64,000 nucleotides of DNA from Streptomyces sp. NBC_01446 (lineage in GTDB: Bacteria > Actinomycetota > Actinomycetes > Streptomycetales > Streptomycetaceae), in NCBI RefSeq assembly GCF_026340095.1, contig NZ_JAPEPO010000003.1, positions 186,001-250,000 on the forward strand. Direction: 5' to 3'. The notes under the pieces are model-generated. The model ran no database searches and was not told the DNA's origin. It saw nothing but the letters and a program-made list of their open reading frames with translations. The translations under genes and the position numbers were made by a program. How positions within the stretch are numbered: position 1 is the stretch's first letter; every line of letters begins with the position of its first letter. Below, one piece after another: positions 18,156-26,559 of the stretch.

Positions 18156-19121
18156 TCAACTGTTCAGGGAGCCAAGGAATTCCAGGAGCGCCGCATTCAC
18201 CTCGTTGGGGCGTTCCTCGGCGATCCAGTGGCCGCAGCCGGGAAGGATGTGCGCCGGTCCGACGGTCGGGTGGAGCGTGGGCAGGGCGGGGATGAATCGG
18301 TCCATCCCCGGGAATCCGTAGACCAGGTCCCGATCGCCGGTGAGGTAGCGGCCGGGCATCTCATACTGCGCGCCGTCCCATGGGGCGGTCAGCTGCCAGT
18401 TGCGGTCGAAGTTGCGGTACCAGTTGAGGACACTGGTGAACCCGGCTTCGGTGAACTCCGTCGCGAGTGTGTCGATGTCGGCCTCGGTGAGCCAGGCGGG
18501 AAGTTCCTCGGGGTCCTCGAAGAGGTCCAGGAATCCCTTGCCCGGTGGGACGAGCGGCTCGATCGGCGGGTCGCTGTGCGGGTTGTCTCCGCAGAGGCCA
18601 TACATCACGCGGCGGAAGGTGGCGTGCGGGTCCTTCGCGAGCTCGGCGTCGGCGACGCCGGGGGTCTGGAAGTAGTTCCAGTAGAACTGGCCGCGGAACC
18701 GCTCGCTCATCGCCTGCAGCGGAGGGATCGGACCGCGCTGCGGAGGCGGGACGCTGAGGCCCACGACCCCCCGGATGACGTCGGGCCGCATCAGCGCGGT
18801 GGACCAAGCGACCATGCCGCCCAGGTCGTGGCCGATGACCACGGCCTGCTGTGCGCCGAGTGTATGGATCAGGCCGATGACGTCACCGACGAGGTGCAGG
18901 GTGGTGTATTCCTCAACCGCGGCGGGCCGGTCGCTGCGGGCGTAACCACGCTGGTCGGGGGCGACGACGTGGTATCCGGCCCCGGCCAGGGGCGCGAACT
19001 GGTGGCGCCAGTTGTACCAGCATTCGGGAAAGCCGTGGAGCAGGAGAACCAGGGGCCCTTCGCCCTCCTCCGCGGTGTGCAGCTGAAGCCCTCCAACCGT
19101 GACGGTGCGGTGCTCGACCAT
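18156..19121 (-). CDS. Epoxide hydrolase, alpha/beta fold (soluble EH type)
   Basis: The protein has 321 residues. The start at 19121 follows GAAGGGGGCGCG. It has the oxyanion HGFPECWYNWRHQ, the nucleophile in VVIGHDLGGMVAW (Asp of GHDxG), the acid in GDRDLV and the catalytic His in GCGHWIAEERP. Lid tyrosines (FYWNYFQTPG, LNWYRNF) fit epoxide hydrolases that open epoxides to vicinal diols through an ester intermediate. It is intracellular with no signal peptide. It stands alone between gene fragments and a divergent dehalogenase-like hydrolase. Confidence 0.86.
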   Translation of the reverse strand: MVEHRTVTVGGLQLHTAEEGEGPLVLLLHGFPECWYNWRHQFAPLAGAGYHVVAPDQRGYARSDRPAAVEEYTTLHLVGDVIGLIHTLGAQQAVVIGHDLGGMVAWSTALMRPDVIRGVVGLSVPPPQRGPIPPLQAMSERFRGQFYWNYFQTPGVADAELAKDPHATFRRVMYGLCGDNPHSDPPIEPLVPPGKGFLDLFEDPEELPAWLTEADIDTLATEFTEAGFTSVLNWYRNFDRNWQLTAPWDGAQYEMPGRYLTGDRDLVYGFPGMDRFIPALPTLHPTVGPAHILPGCGHWIAEERPNEVNAALLEFLGSLNS

Positions 19122-19602
19122 GGTCACGCGCCCCCTTCCAGGGTGCGGTTGGTACGTAACAACGCTACGCGCCATCACACCGACAGCCGAGTGATCGCCC
19201 GCCGTGGTCGCGGGGCCGTTGCTCAGTTCGACGCGCACCGCCACGCCGGCAGGCATCGCATTCCCATCAGGCTGCGACCAGGCTGGCAGCGGAAGGGCCA
19301 GCGGCGCCGGCGGGTGTCCAGTTGCCGGTGCTCTCGATGCCCAAGCGGTCCTGCGGGGGCTCGCCGGGCACCACCGACTCATGGCGCACCACCGAAGGAG
19401 GCGTCTCTCCTTCTCGTCCCCACCACACCCACCGGCGGCGGGCTGTGATGGAGAGCCGGGGCGACGGGGGTTGTGCCCTTGTTCAGCGGCCTGACCATGC
19501 CGCAGGAGCGACGGCACCCCCTGGGCCATGCGTTCGGCAGGGGGACGGGACATGACGGCTCCAGGGCCCCGAGTCGCGCCTCGGGGCCAAAAACATAATA
19601 AT
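19122..19602. other. Intergenic between divergent hydrolase genes
   Basis: About 480 bases separate the epoxide hydrolase (minus) from the hydrolase gene (plus). I see no supported coding sequence or IS scrap. A promoter for each gene must lie here, and the operator-like AT-rich segment begins at about 19590. Confidence 0.4.
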
Positions 19603-19632
19603 GATGAAAGCCTCATGTATGATGTTTTCATC
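19603..19632. promoter_or_regulatory. AT-rich inverted repeat before hydrolase gene
   Basis: GATGAAA at 19603-19609 and TTTCATC at 19626-19632 form an inverted repeat in an unusually AT-rich stretch. The right part contains GATGTTTTCATC (19621-19632), identical to the 12-mer upstream of the TetR gene at 5673. It lies 20-50 bases before the start at 19653, a normal place for a repressor site. Confidence 0.5.
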
Positions 19633-19652
19633 CCGTGAAGGAGTTGTCGTCC

Positions 19653-20372
19653 ATGCCTGCAGTTCTGATCCACGGCGTCCCCGACACTCACCGTGTGTGG
19701 GACGGAGTGCGCCGGCACCTGAGCCGAAGTGACGTCGCGGCCTGGGACCTGCCCGGCTTCGGCGCACCGCGGCCGCACGGCTTCGGCTCTACCAAAGAGG
19801 AGTACGTCGATTGGCTCATCGAACGACTAGAGCAGGTCGGCGAGCCGGTGGACCTGGTCGGCCATGACTGGGGCTGCATTCTTACCGCGCGCGTCGCTTC
19901 CCTGCGGCCGGACCTGGTTCGTACGTGGGCTGGCAGTAGCGCTCCGGTCAGTGCTCAGTACGACTGGCATCCGCTGGCCAAGATCTGGCAGGACCCGGTC
20001 GCGGGGGACCGGTTCATGAACGAGCTTGACCCAGCAGCCTTCGCCAAGGACCTGAGCAAACTCGATGTCCCGGCTGACGTGGCCGAGGAAATGGTCCGTC
20101 ACGTGGACGGGTCGATGAGGGACAGCATCCTCAAGCTGTACCGCTCCGCCATGACGGTGGGCGCGGAGTGGGAACCGGAACTGGCGAACGTGTCCGCACC
20201 GTGCCTGGTCCTCTGGGGGACGCTCGACCCGGCCTGTCCGATCGCGTTCGCCGATCAACTCGGCGAAGCCGTGCGAGCGTCCCGGGTCGTCAAGCTCGAC
20301 TGCAGCCACTGGACGTTGATCCAGAAGCCGGCCGAGGTCGCCGCAGCCCTTGAAGCGCACTGGAACGCCTGA
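19653..20372 (+). CDS. Alpha/beta hydrolase, haloalkane dehalogenase-like
   Basis: The protein has 239 residues. The start at 19653 is set by GAAGGAG at 19637-19643. Motifs are VLIHGVPDTHRVWDGV, the nucleophile elbow DLVGHDWGCILTA (Asp, as in dehalogenases and epoxide hydrolases), LVLWGTLDPACP and a C-terminal CSHWTLIQKP with the catalytic His. Its size is slightly short for the family, which has a small lid. The substrate is unknown. The upstream operator-like site suggests TetR control. Confidence 0.8.
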   Translation: MPAVLIHGVPDTHRVWDGVRRHLSRSDVAAWDLPGFGAPRPHGFGSTKEEYVDWLIERLEQVGEPVDLVGHDWGCILTARVASLRPDLVRTWAGSSAPVSAQYDWHPLAKIWQDPVAGDRFMNELDPAAFAKDLSKLDVPADVAEEMVRHVDGSMRDSILKLYRSAMTVGAEWEPELANVSAPCLVLWGTLDPACPIAFADQLGEAVRASRVVKLDCSHWTLIQKPAEVAAALEAHWNA

Positions 20373-20484
20373 GCAGCTATTGCCCAACGCCGTTCCGCCT
20401 TTCACCAGGGCTTGACCTGCGACTCAAGACTCAAACGCAACGGTGTTGACGGGGCGCGGGCCCACGTGATCATGAAGTGGCCGG

Positions 20485-20956
20485 CACGATGCATCGGCAC
20501 ATTGCTGCCCGGGCGGCGTGCCGCTCGGGTCGATCACCTACCACTTCGCCAGCTCGACCGATCTCCAGACGGAGGCGTTCGCCCGGCATGTCGAACTGCA
20601 GTCCGCGGCGTTTGAGAATCTGTTCGAGGATGTCAAAACGCACGAGCAATTCGTTGATGTCCTGGTCGATCTCGTCCACGGAGGTCCTGGCCAGGCACCG
20701 CAGTGCGGTCCTCGGCTTCGAGCTGCACCTGGCGGCGCTCCGCAACCCCGGACTGCGAGCCCTGACGCAGGCATGGACGGAGGGCAGCCGCACTGTTCTG
20801 GCCCGTTTCGCCGGCCCGGACAGCGCCGCCCGCCTGGGCCCCCTGCTTGAGGGAATGATCATGCATGCTCTGCTCACGACTGCTCCGGAGTCGCCTGAGA
20901 AGACGCGGGACGCGATCGACCAGACCATCGGCCCAGCTGGTCGGCCGGGATCGTGA
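20485..20956 (+). pseudogene. TetR-family regulator, truncated and frameshifted
   Basis: HTH residues HRHIAARA then VPLGSITYHFASSTDLQTEA are followed by FARHVELQSAAFENLFEDV and, after another shift near 20690, VLARHRSAVLGFELHLAALR and a normal C-terminal helical domain to the stop at 20956. One base is missing near 20515 and the phase changes again near 20690. The first 30-40 residues before the HTH are not recognisable. It ends in a four-base overlap with the MFS frame, so the two were once coupled. Confidence 0.7.
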
Positions 20957-21345
20957 CCGGTGCGTCTGCAGCCGTCCCGGCGGCGCCGACAGCGCGGGAG
21001 GTGACGGCGGGTGCGAGGGCGACCTACGCGGCCTTCGCCGGTCTGGGGCTGGCCGGGTCGACCTGGTCCTCCCGGCTCCCCGAGGTCCGCACGCAGCTGA
21101 ATCTCGACTCGGCATCACTGGGACTCCTGCTGCTCACCATCGCCGTCGGCGGCGTGATCGTGCTGCCCCTGTCGGGGACGGTCGTCACCCGCATCGGCCC
21201 CCGCCGGGCCGTCACCGTCGTCGCCCTGCTCGTCATCGCGATTCTCATGGCTCTGTCCACTGTGATCGCCGGGACCACCCGCCTGTCCCCCGACAACCGC
21301 ACGCAGAGCGGCTCCGACACCCAGGCACGCACCACTGTCATGTGA
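20953..21345 (+). pseudogene. MFS transporter, N-terminal third only
   Basis: GTG at 20953 overlaps the stop of the TetR remnant (GTGA). The frame encodes ATYAAFAGLGLAGSTWSSRL, PEVRTQLNLDSASLGLLLL, the TM2-loop region and VALLVIAILMALSTVIAG, then an unrelated hydrophilic tail and a stop after 130 residues. Full MFS proteins of this YbjJ-like class are about 400 residues. It is presumably a deletion product. Confidence 0.65.
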
Positions 21346-21368
21346 GAACGAACCCCATGGAGACCCCC

Positions 21369-22502
21369 ATGACCCGCCACGCGCCCGCGATCGCCGTCCC
21401 CGAGGCCGAACTGAACGAGCTGCGCTCACGGTTGCTCAACACACGCTGGCCGACCCCCTGGCCCGCCACAGGGTGGGAGGCCGGCACCGACTCCGGCGAA
21501 CTGCGACGTCTCGTCACCTACTGGGCCTCCGAATACGACTGGCGTGCTCACGAAGCCACCATCAACGCCCTACCGTCCCATCTCGCAGATATCGACGGAA
21601 CCCCCGTCCACTACCTCCGCTTCGACGGCGAACACCCCGGCGCCCTGCCGATCGTCCTGACCAACGGGTGGCCCAGTACCTTCCTCGAACTGACCACCCT
21701 CGCCCGCCGGCTGGCCACGCCGTCGCGGCACGGGGGTGACGCCGCCGACGCGTTCACCGTCATTGTCCCCTCGCTGCCCGGATTCGCCCTCTCTCCTCAG
21801 CGGCCCTCGCTCGCGGAGCCGCCGCAGACACATGAGATCTGGCACCGGCTCATGCACGACGAACTCGGCTTCTCCCGCTACGCCGCGCACGGGGGCGACC
21901 CGGGTGCCGGCATCACCTCCCGGCTCGGCGAGGCACACCCCGAGGCCGTGGTGGGCATCCATCTGATGGCGATCGCCAGTCCAGTCTCCTATGACGCGGC
22001 CGGTGTCACCCCAGAGGAGCAGGAGTACCTCGATTCCGTCGCGGGGTGGTCCGCGGAAGAGGGCGGGTACCTGCACGAACAGAGCACCCGCCCTTTCACG
22101 CTGAGCTATGGTCTGGCCGACTCGCCGACCGGGTTGCTTGCCTGGATCGTCGAGAAGTACCGTGCGTGGAGCGATTGCGGTGGTGACGTGTCGTCCCGGT
22201 TCAGCGACGACTTCCTCCTCACGCAGGCGTCGCTCTACTGGTTCACCGGCACCATCTCGACCTCCTTCCGGCCCTACTACGAATACGCCCAGCGGCTGAC
22301 GAGGCGGGTGGAGCGGGTAAACGTGCCCACGGCCCTCGCTCTGTTCCCGGCCGACCTCACTCAGCCGCCCCGCAGCTGGGCCGAGCGCACGTACAACATC
22401 ACGAGGTACACCCGCATGCCCCGTGGCGGACACTTCGCCGCCCACGAAGAACCCGAGCTCCTCGCGCACGACCTCACCGAGTTCTTCCGCGCACACCGGT
22501 GA
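21369..22502 (+). CDS. Epoxide hydrolase with N-terminal EHN domain
   Basis: The protein has 377 residues. The start at 21369 follows GGAGA; an ATG at 21357 is in frame. Residues 1-110 are the EHN domain (LRSRLLNTRWPTPWPATGWE, TYWASEYDWRAHEATINALP, VHYLRFDG). The alpha/beta core follows with LTNGWPSTFLEL, the Asp nucleophile in YAAHGGDPGAGITSRLG, and His in MPRGGHFAAHEEPELLA. This is the microsomal-type epoxide hydrolase architecture. It sits just after the MFS and TetR remnants and was probably the enzyme of that operon. Confidence 0.88.
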   Translation: MTRHAPAIAVPEAELNELRSRLLNTRWPTPWPATGWEAGTDSGELRRLVTYWASEYDWRAHEATINALPSHLADIDGTPVHYLRFDGEHPGALPIVLTNGWPSTFLELTTLARRLATPSRHGGDAADAFTVIVPSLPGFALSPQRPSLAEPPQTHEIWHRLMHDELGFSRYAAHGGDPGAGITSRLGEAHPEAVVGIHLMAIASPVSYDAAGVTPEEQEYLDSVAGWSAEEGGYLHEQSTRPFTLSYGLADSPTGLLAWIVEKYRAWSDCGGDVSSRFSDDFLLTQASLYWFTGTISTSFRPYYEYAQRLTRRVERVNVPTALALFPADLTQPPRSWAERTYNITRYTRMPRGGHFAAHEEPELLAHDLTEFFRAHR

Positions 22503-22554
22503 ACACCGAAACCCGTGAGAGTTCTTGAGCCTCAGCACCAACGCGCCCGTAGCC

Positions 22555-22675
22555 GGATCGACTTACCGGTCGTCGTCGGCGTCCGGATCCCGCAGGGCCG
22601 CAGGCCCCCGGGCAGCTCCGGCAGTTGGAACGAGTACCTGCCGAGCATGTTGACGTGGTGCCGCACGAACGGCGA
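22555..22675 (-). pseudogene. Tn3-family transposase C-terminal scrap
   Basis: The minus strand reads LSPFVRHHVNMLGRYSFQLP, then in the next frame LRPLRDPDADDD. This is the very end of a Tn3-family transposase (consensus PLxxxHINxLGRYxF ... LRPLRDP). One frameshift is present and the other 900 or so residues are gone. Confidence 0.6.
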
Positions 22676-22689
22676 GAGCCGGGCCACGG

Positions 22690-23058
22690 AGTTGCTCGAG
22701 GGCGAGCGGGTGCGGCAGTTGGACAAGCTCGGGATGGTGTGGAGCGCGCACGATAATGCCTTCGACGCGGGCCTCGCTGTCGCCCGGGCTTGGGCGGAAG
22801 AACACGGGCATCTGCTGGCGCCGGTCGGTGCGGTGGGTGAGGGCGGGTTCCCGGTCGGTGTGTGGCTGAAGAACCAGCGGGCTGCTGCCCGGCAGGCCGT
22901 GGAGGCTGCTCTCGCGCACGAACAGGGCCAGCTGGTGCCTGTGGGAGGGTGGGGTTTGCCGGAGAGCCGTCAGGATGCGTTGGACGCGATCGATCCAGGC
23001 TGGTGCCCGGTCTGGGACACCGCCTGGCAGCGCTGCTTCCGTCTCGCCAAGAACCTGT
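22690..23058 (+). pseudogene. Helicase-associated (HA) domain fragment
   Basis: The plus strand encodes RVRQLDKLGMVWSAHDNAFD, AGLAVARAWAEEHGHLLAP, FPVGVWLKNQRAAARQ, then RQDALDAIDPGWCPVWDTAW and QRCFRLAKN. These are helicase-associated repeats found at the C-terminus of large Streptomyces DEAD-type helicases on plasmids and chromosome arms. The helicase core is missing. The right side is interrupted by the IS element starting at about 23056. Confidence 0.7.
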
Positions 23059-24247
23059 GGGGCTCGGAAAGTCGTCGCTGCAGCTCAGGCGGCGTACCGG
23101 TACTCGTTGACGACGCCGCCGAGGACGCGGGTGCGCAGGAGTCTGCGGGCGTCGAGGTCACGCACGGTGGCGGGCTGGTCGTGCGCCCGGGGCGGCCGTT
23201 GGTCTCTGGACCGGTGGGGCCGATGGCCGTTGTAGTGGTCCTGGTACGCGGCGAGGACGTGCCGAGCGTGGGACTCGTTCATGATCAGGATATGGTCGAG
23301 GGCCTCGCGGCGGATGGTGCCGATGACGCGTTCGCAGTGGGCATTCATGCGCGGCGCCCGCGGCGCGTTGAGCAGCACCTGTATCTCCTCGGCTTCAAAG
23401 ACGGCGTCGAAGGAGTCGGTGTACTTGGTGTCGCGGTCGCGGAGCACGAAGCGCAGTGACCCCGCCCGGGTGCCGAGCTGGTCGGTGAGGTTGCGGGCCT
23501 GCTGGGTGGCCCACTGCGCGGTCGGGTGGGCGGTGACGCCGGTGATGTGCAGCCTGCGGGTGCCGTGCTCGAGGAACGCCCGCGTGTACAGCCGCCTGCC
23601 GGTCACCGTGTCCAGGTGGAAGAAGTCCGCCGCGATGTTCCCCTCGGCCTGCACGGTCAGGAATTCGCGCCAGCTCGGGCCAGTGCGGCGCGGGGCCGGG
23701 TCGAGGCCGGCCGCGTGCAGGATCTGCCAAACCGTCGAGTGGGCGATCGGGTGTCCCAACCGAGCCAGTTCGCCCTGGCTCCTGCGATGGCCCCAGCGCG
23801 GGTTCTCCCCGGCCAGGCGCAGCACCAGCTTCTTGAGCGCGGCCGCGGTCGGCGGGCGTCCGGTGCGGCCGCGGCGGGCGGAGTAGTCCCACTTCCTCGC
23901 GATCAGCCGTCGGTGCCAGGCCAGCAGCGTCCCCGGCGTGACCGGGAAGACGCTGGCCCAGCGTCGGCGCGGTATCAGTGACGAGAGCGCGGCGAGCCAG
24001 AACCGGTCGGTCGGCTCGTAGCGGACCGGACCCCTGAGCTGCCGCCGCAGCACCGCGTTCTCGTGCCGGAGCACCAGAAGTTCGGCATCCTTGGCAGTGT
24101 CTCGGCGAAGCAGCACCGCAGGCAGGGACAGTAGCGCGCGGGTGGCCCGGTAGAGCAGCGACACGATCATCCCGGCAGCATCCCAGCCACCGCCAACGAC
24201 CCTGAACACCGGCCTTCACCTGCGGCGATGACTTTACGAGCCCCACA
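23056..24247 (-). mobile_element. IS3-like insertion sequence, about 1.2 kb, inserted in ISAs1
   Basis: The ends are imperfect inverted repeats. On the left, GGCTCGGAAAGTCGTCGCTG begins near 23061. The complement of the right end reads GGCTCGTAAAGTCATCGCCG, ending near 24242. Both are preceded by TGTGG, which may belong to the repeat. One transposase gene (23085-24170) fills it. The element cuts into the C-terminus of the ISAs1 transposase at 24248-25259, so it arrived later. The exact limits are uncertain by a few bases. Confidence 0.75.
23085..24170 (-). CDS. IS transposase with integrase core (DDE)
   Basis: The protein has 361 residues from an ATG at 24170; an upstream start at 24209 is possible. 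The N-terminal part has a coiled/HTH region (DAELLVLRHENAVLRRQL) and RWASVFPVTPGTLLAWHRRL. The rve core has Asp in AADFFHLDTV, Asp in RFVLRDRDTKYTDSF and Glu in NAHCERVIGTIRREALDH. The C-terminus has QDHYNGHRPHRSRDQRPP. All catalytic residues are present and the frame is open, so this copy may be active. It would catalyse cut-and-paste or copy-out transposition at the element ends. Confidence 0.85.
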   Translation of the reverse strand: MIVSLLYRATRALLSLPAVLLRRDTAKDAELLVLRHENAVLRRQLRGPVRYEPTDRFWLAALSSLIPRRRWASVFPVTPGTLLAWHRRLIARKWDYSARRGRTGRPPTAAALKKLVLRLAGENPRWGHRRSQGELARLGHPIAHSTVWQILHAAGLDPAPRRTGPSWREFLTVQAEGNIAADFFHLDTVTGRRLYTRAFLEHGTRRLHITGVTAHPTAQWATQQARNLTDQLGTRAGSLRFVLRDRDTKYTDSFDAVFEAEEIQVLLNAPRAPRMNAHCERVIGTIRREALDHILIMNESHARHVLAAYQDHYNGHRPHRSRDQRPPRAHDQPATVRDLDARRLLRTRVLGGVVNEYRYAA

Positions 24248-25259
24248 CGGTCTGGCTGGACCACTTCTTCGCCCCGTACAGGCGGCGTCTGCGCTGGATG
24301 CGCAGGACCTGGCGGGCGTGTGGGAAGAGCAGGCCGTCGACGGTGACGACCTGCACGTGACGCTGCTCGTGGCGGCCGTGGCCGCGGGTGTCGTCACGGT
24401 GGATCACGGGGATCTCTTTCCAGGGCAGCCGGTGGAGCTGGCGGGCTTGACCGCGCTGGTTGTTCTTGATCGTGAGGAGGTAGTGGGCGCCGCGTTCGCG
24501 CAGGTAGGCGGCGTGGGCGTGCTGGGCGTGGAGGGCGTCGGCGGTGATGACCGCTCCGGCGAGGTTGGCTTCGTCGACCTGGTCGAGCAGAGGCTGGAAC
24601 TCGGGGATTTCGTTCGTCTTCGCGCCGATCTCACGCGAGGCGAGGGTGATGCCGTCGCCGTGGCGGACCGCGGAGAGCACGAAGACCCGGCTGCCGTCAG
24701 AGCGCCGTGCCCCGCGCAGGCACTTTCCGTCCACCGCGATCGCCCGGCGCCTGCGGCGCACCGGATCTTCCTGGGCGGCAGCCCGGTGGGCCCGGCGCTG
24801 TTCGCGCTCTGGGCCGCCGTCGGGCATCAACGGCGCGGGAGGTGCGGGCTTGTCGGGGATCAGGGACGTCAGGTAGGCGAACCCGGCCGCACTGAGCTCG
24901 GCCGGATCGAGGCGGCCCAGCACACTGCGTAGGGTCTTCTCGCTCGGTACCCGGTAGCGGCCCAGGAGCGGGTGGTAAGGCAGGCCGAAGGCGGCCAGTT
25001 CCTCGGGTGCCGCACGCCGGCACCACTCCGCTGCCGCGGTGATCGAGTCGTGGCCCGCGGGAGTCATCGCGCAGACCACCAGGGCCAGCAGGGAGGAGAG
25101 CCGGTAGCGCACCCCGCTGGCTCCGCGCGGATCGGTGAGCGACTCGAACTCGGCGACCAGGCTGCGGACTTGATCCCGCGCGGCGCCCTCATGCAGGGCT
25201 TGCAGACGGGGTGCCGGGCAAACGGGAGCAGTGTTAGGGGATGATGGTGGGACGAACAC
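24234..25259 (-). pseudogene. ISAs1-family transposase, 3' end cut by another IS
   Basis: The open frame of 341 residues starts with GTG at 25259. It has the ISAs1/H-repeat layout: VRSLVAEFESLTDPRGASGV, YRLSSLLALVVCAM, the core RRRRAIAVDGKCLRGARR, SREIGAKTNEIPEFQPLLDQ, GAVITADALHAQ and YLLTIKNNQRGQ. The normal last 60-70 residues (YAVTxL ... HWxVEN...) are missing because the inserted element supplies VWGS and the stop. The third catalytic residue region is therefore lost. The start codon lies inside a long hairpin (25253-25317). Confidence 0.85.
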
Positions 25260-25317
25260 GGCACCTTCGTGGATCTTGAAGCTTAGACAACTCCATGATC
25301 CACAGGGGCCGTGTTCG
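25253..25317. other. Long hairpin overlapping ISAs1 transposase start
   Basis: Arms at 25253-25275 and 25297-25317 pair over about 20 bases (CGAACACGG ... CCGTGTTCG and GTGGATC ... GATCCAC), with a loop of about 21 bases. The GTG start of the transposase falls in the first arm. In transcripts entering from outside, this would hide the ribosome site, a known way for IS elements to block expression from neighbouring promoters. Confidence 0.55.
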
Positions 25318-25495
25318 CCTGCTTCCGGGGCTGGCCACGGACATCAACCGACCCAAAATTCGCACGAGCCGGGCAAACGCCGGGGCCCTGGAGTTCTCCC
25401 CCGCGCTCCCTGCCGCAGAGATGAGGCAAGAGCCCCGGAGACAGAGCTAATGCAGCAGCTCGGGGCGCAGGTGCCGACAGAGCCGAAGGAAATTC

Positions 25496-26218
25496 TCAGG
25501 CCGTCTTCTTCAGGGAGGCGACGAGCTGCGCCGTCAGCTTCTTCGCCGTGGCCGCACCGTTGTCGTGGCCGTCCGTCGACATCACGCTCACGACGTTCGT
25601 GCCGACACGGGCCGCAATCAGGGTGGCGCCGTTCTGCCACGCGCCGTCCGTGAGCGTTACGGTGTACGCGGCGTCGCCGAGGCCGGACGCCGCCTGCCCG
25701 GTCACCTTCACCTTCGTGTGAGTCTGGTCGTCGGTGAACGTCGCGCAGGCCGAGGCCACCTCCTCCACGCCCTTCAGGACCGTCGAGGACGTTGTCCCCC
25801 GGAATACGTCGATCTCCTGCGCGATGTCCTCGGAAGTGTTCTTGTTGACGAAGTCGTTCTGTGCGAACGACACGCCCGAGACCCCGGTGACGGCGATCCA
25901 GCTCGTACCGTCCAGCTTCGCGCAGTCCGGCTTCGCCGACGCGGGCGCCGACGACGGCTCGACGTACGTGCCTCCGGTGTCCCGAGCGCCACTCGCATCG
26001 ACGGCGAAGCCGGCCGGGAAGAACGAAGTCGGCGCCAAGACCTTCTTCAGCTGTGCACCCGTCAGGAGACCGGCGTTCGGGTCTTTGGAAGCCGCTTGCT
26101 TCGGCTTGGCTGTACCAGCGGAGGAGTCGGACGTGCCGGAGGAGCAGGCCGTCAGGGGCAGAGCGAGTGACAAAGCGACGAGCGGGAGCGCCTTGACGGC
26201 AGGAGACGGGATGCGCAT
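25496..26218 (-). CDS. Secreted lipoprotein, unknown function
   Basis: The protein has 240 residues from an ATG at 26218 preceded by CCGAGGAATC. The signal peptide KALPLVALSLALPLTA ends in a lipobox before Cys25. A Ser/Lys-rich linker follows, then a folded domain of about 190 residues with two further Cys (PDCAKLDG, VASACATFT) and a Gly-rich close (SGLGDAAYTVTLTDG). The layout is like extracellular PknH-type or DUF3558-like sensor lipoproteins, but I cannot name the family with certainty. It is flanked on both sides by mobile-element DNA. Confidence 0.65.
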   Translation of the reverse strand: MRIPSPAVKALPLVALSLALPLTACSSGTSDSSAGTAKPKQAASKDPNAGLLTGAQLKKVLAPTSFFPAGFAVDASGARDTGGTYVEPSSAPASAKPDCAKLDGTSWIAVTGVSGVSFAQNDFVNKNTSEDIAQEIDVFRGTTSSTVLKGVEEVASACATFTDDQTHTKVKVTGQAASGLGDAAYTVTLTDGAWQNGATLIAARVGTNVVSVMSTDGHDNGAATAKKLTAQLVASLKKTA

Positions 26219-26559
26219 GATTCCTCGGGAGTTGAAGAGTTACAGAAGGGCCCAGCCTGTCGATAGCCAGGTCCGAGGACTGTATGCGGGACAGGCAACA
26301 TACAAGCCACGCACAGCTATTTTATTGATCAAGTATTCGCCAAGTCCCGGCGCGCGCCCGCCACACCATGCCTGGCGCGGGGACCCTGCCGCCAACCCGC
26401 GGCCACATCGCCCAGGCCCCGTCCGACCGTAGAAAGCGCCGCCCCACCCGGCCATTCACGCGCCCCGCACCGCGACACCCCAACGCAGGTTCCGACGTTG
26501 CCTCCGGAGGCGTACCCACACGCCCTACGGCATCGCGCGATCAACCGGACATCCGAGAC
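26219..26559. other. Intergenic, no gene seen
   Basis: About 340 bases upstream of the lipoprotein gene and downstream (in minus sense) of the intron remnant. There is a short AT-rich patch (TATTTTATTGATCAAG, about 26320-26335). No coding frame shows recognisable similarity. The lipoprotein promoter probably lies close to 26300. Confidence 0.4.
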
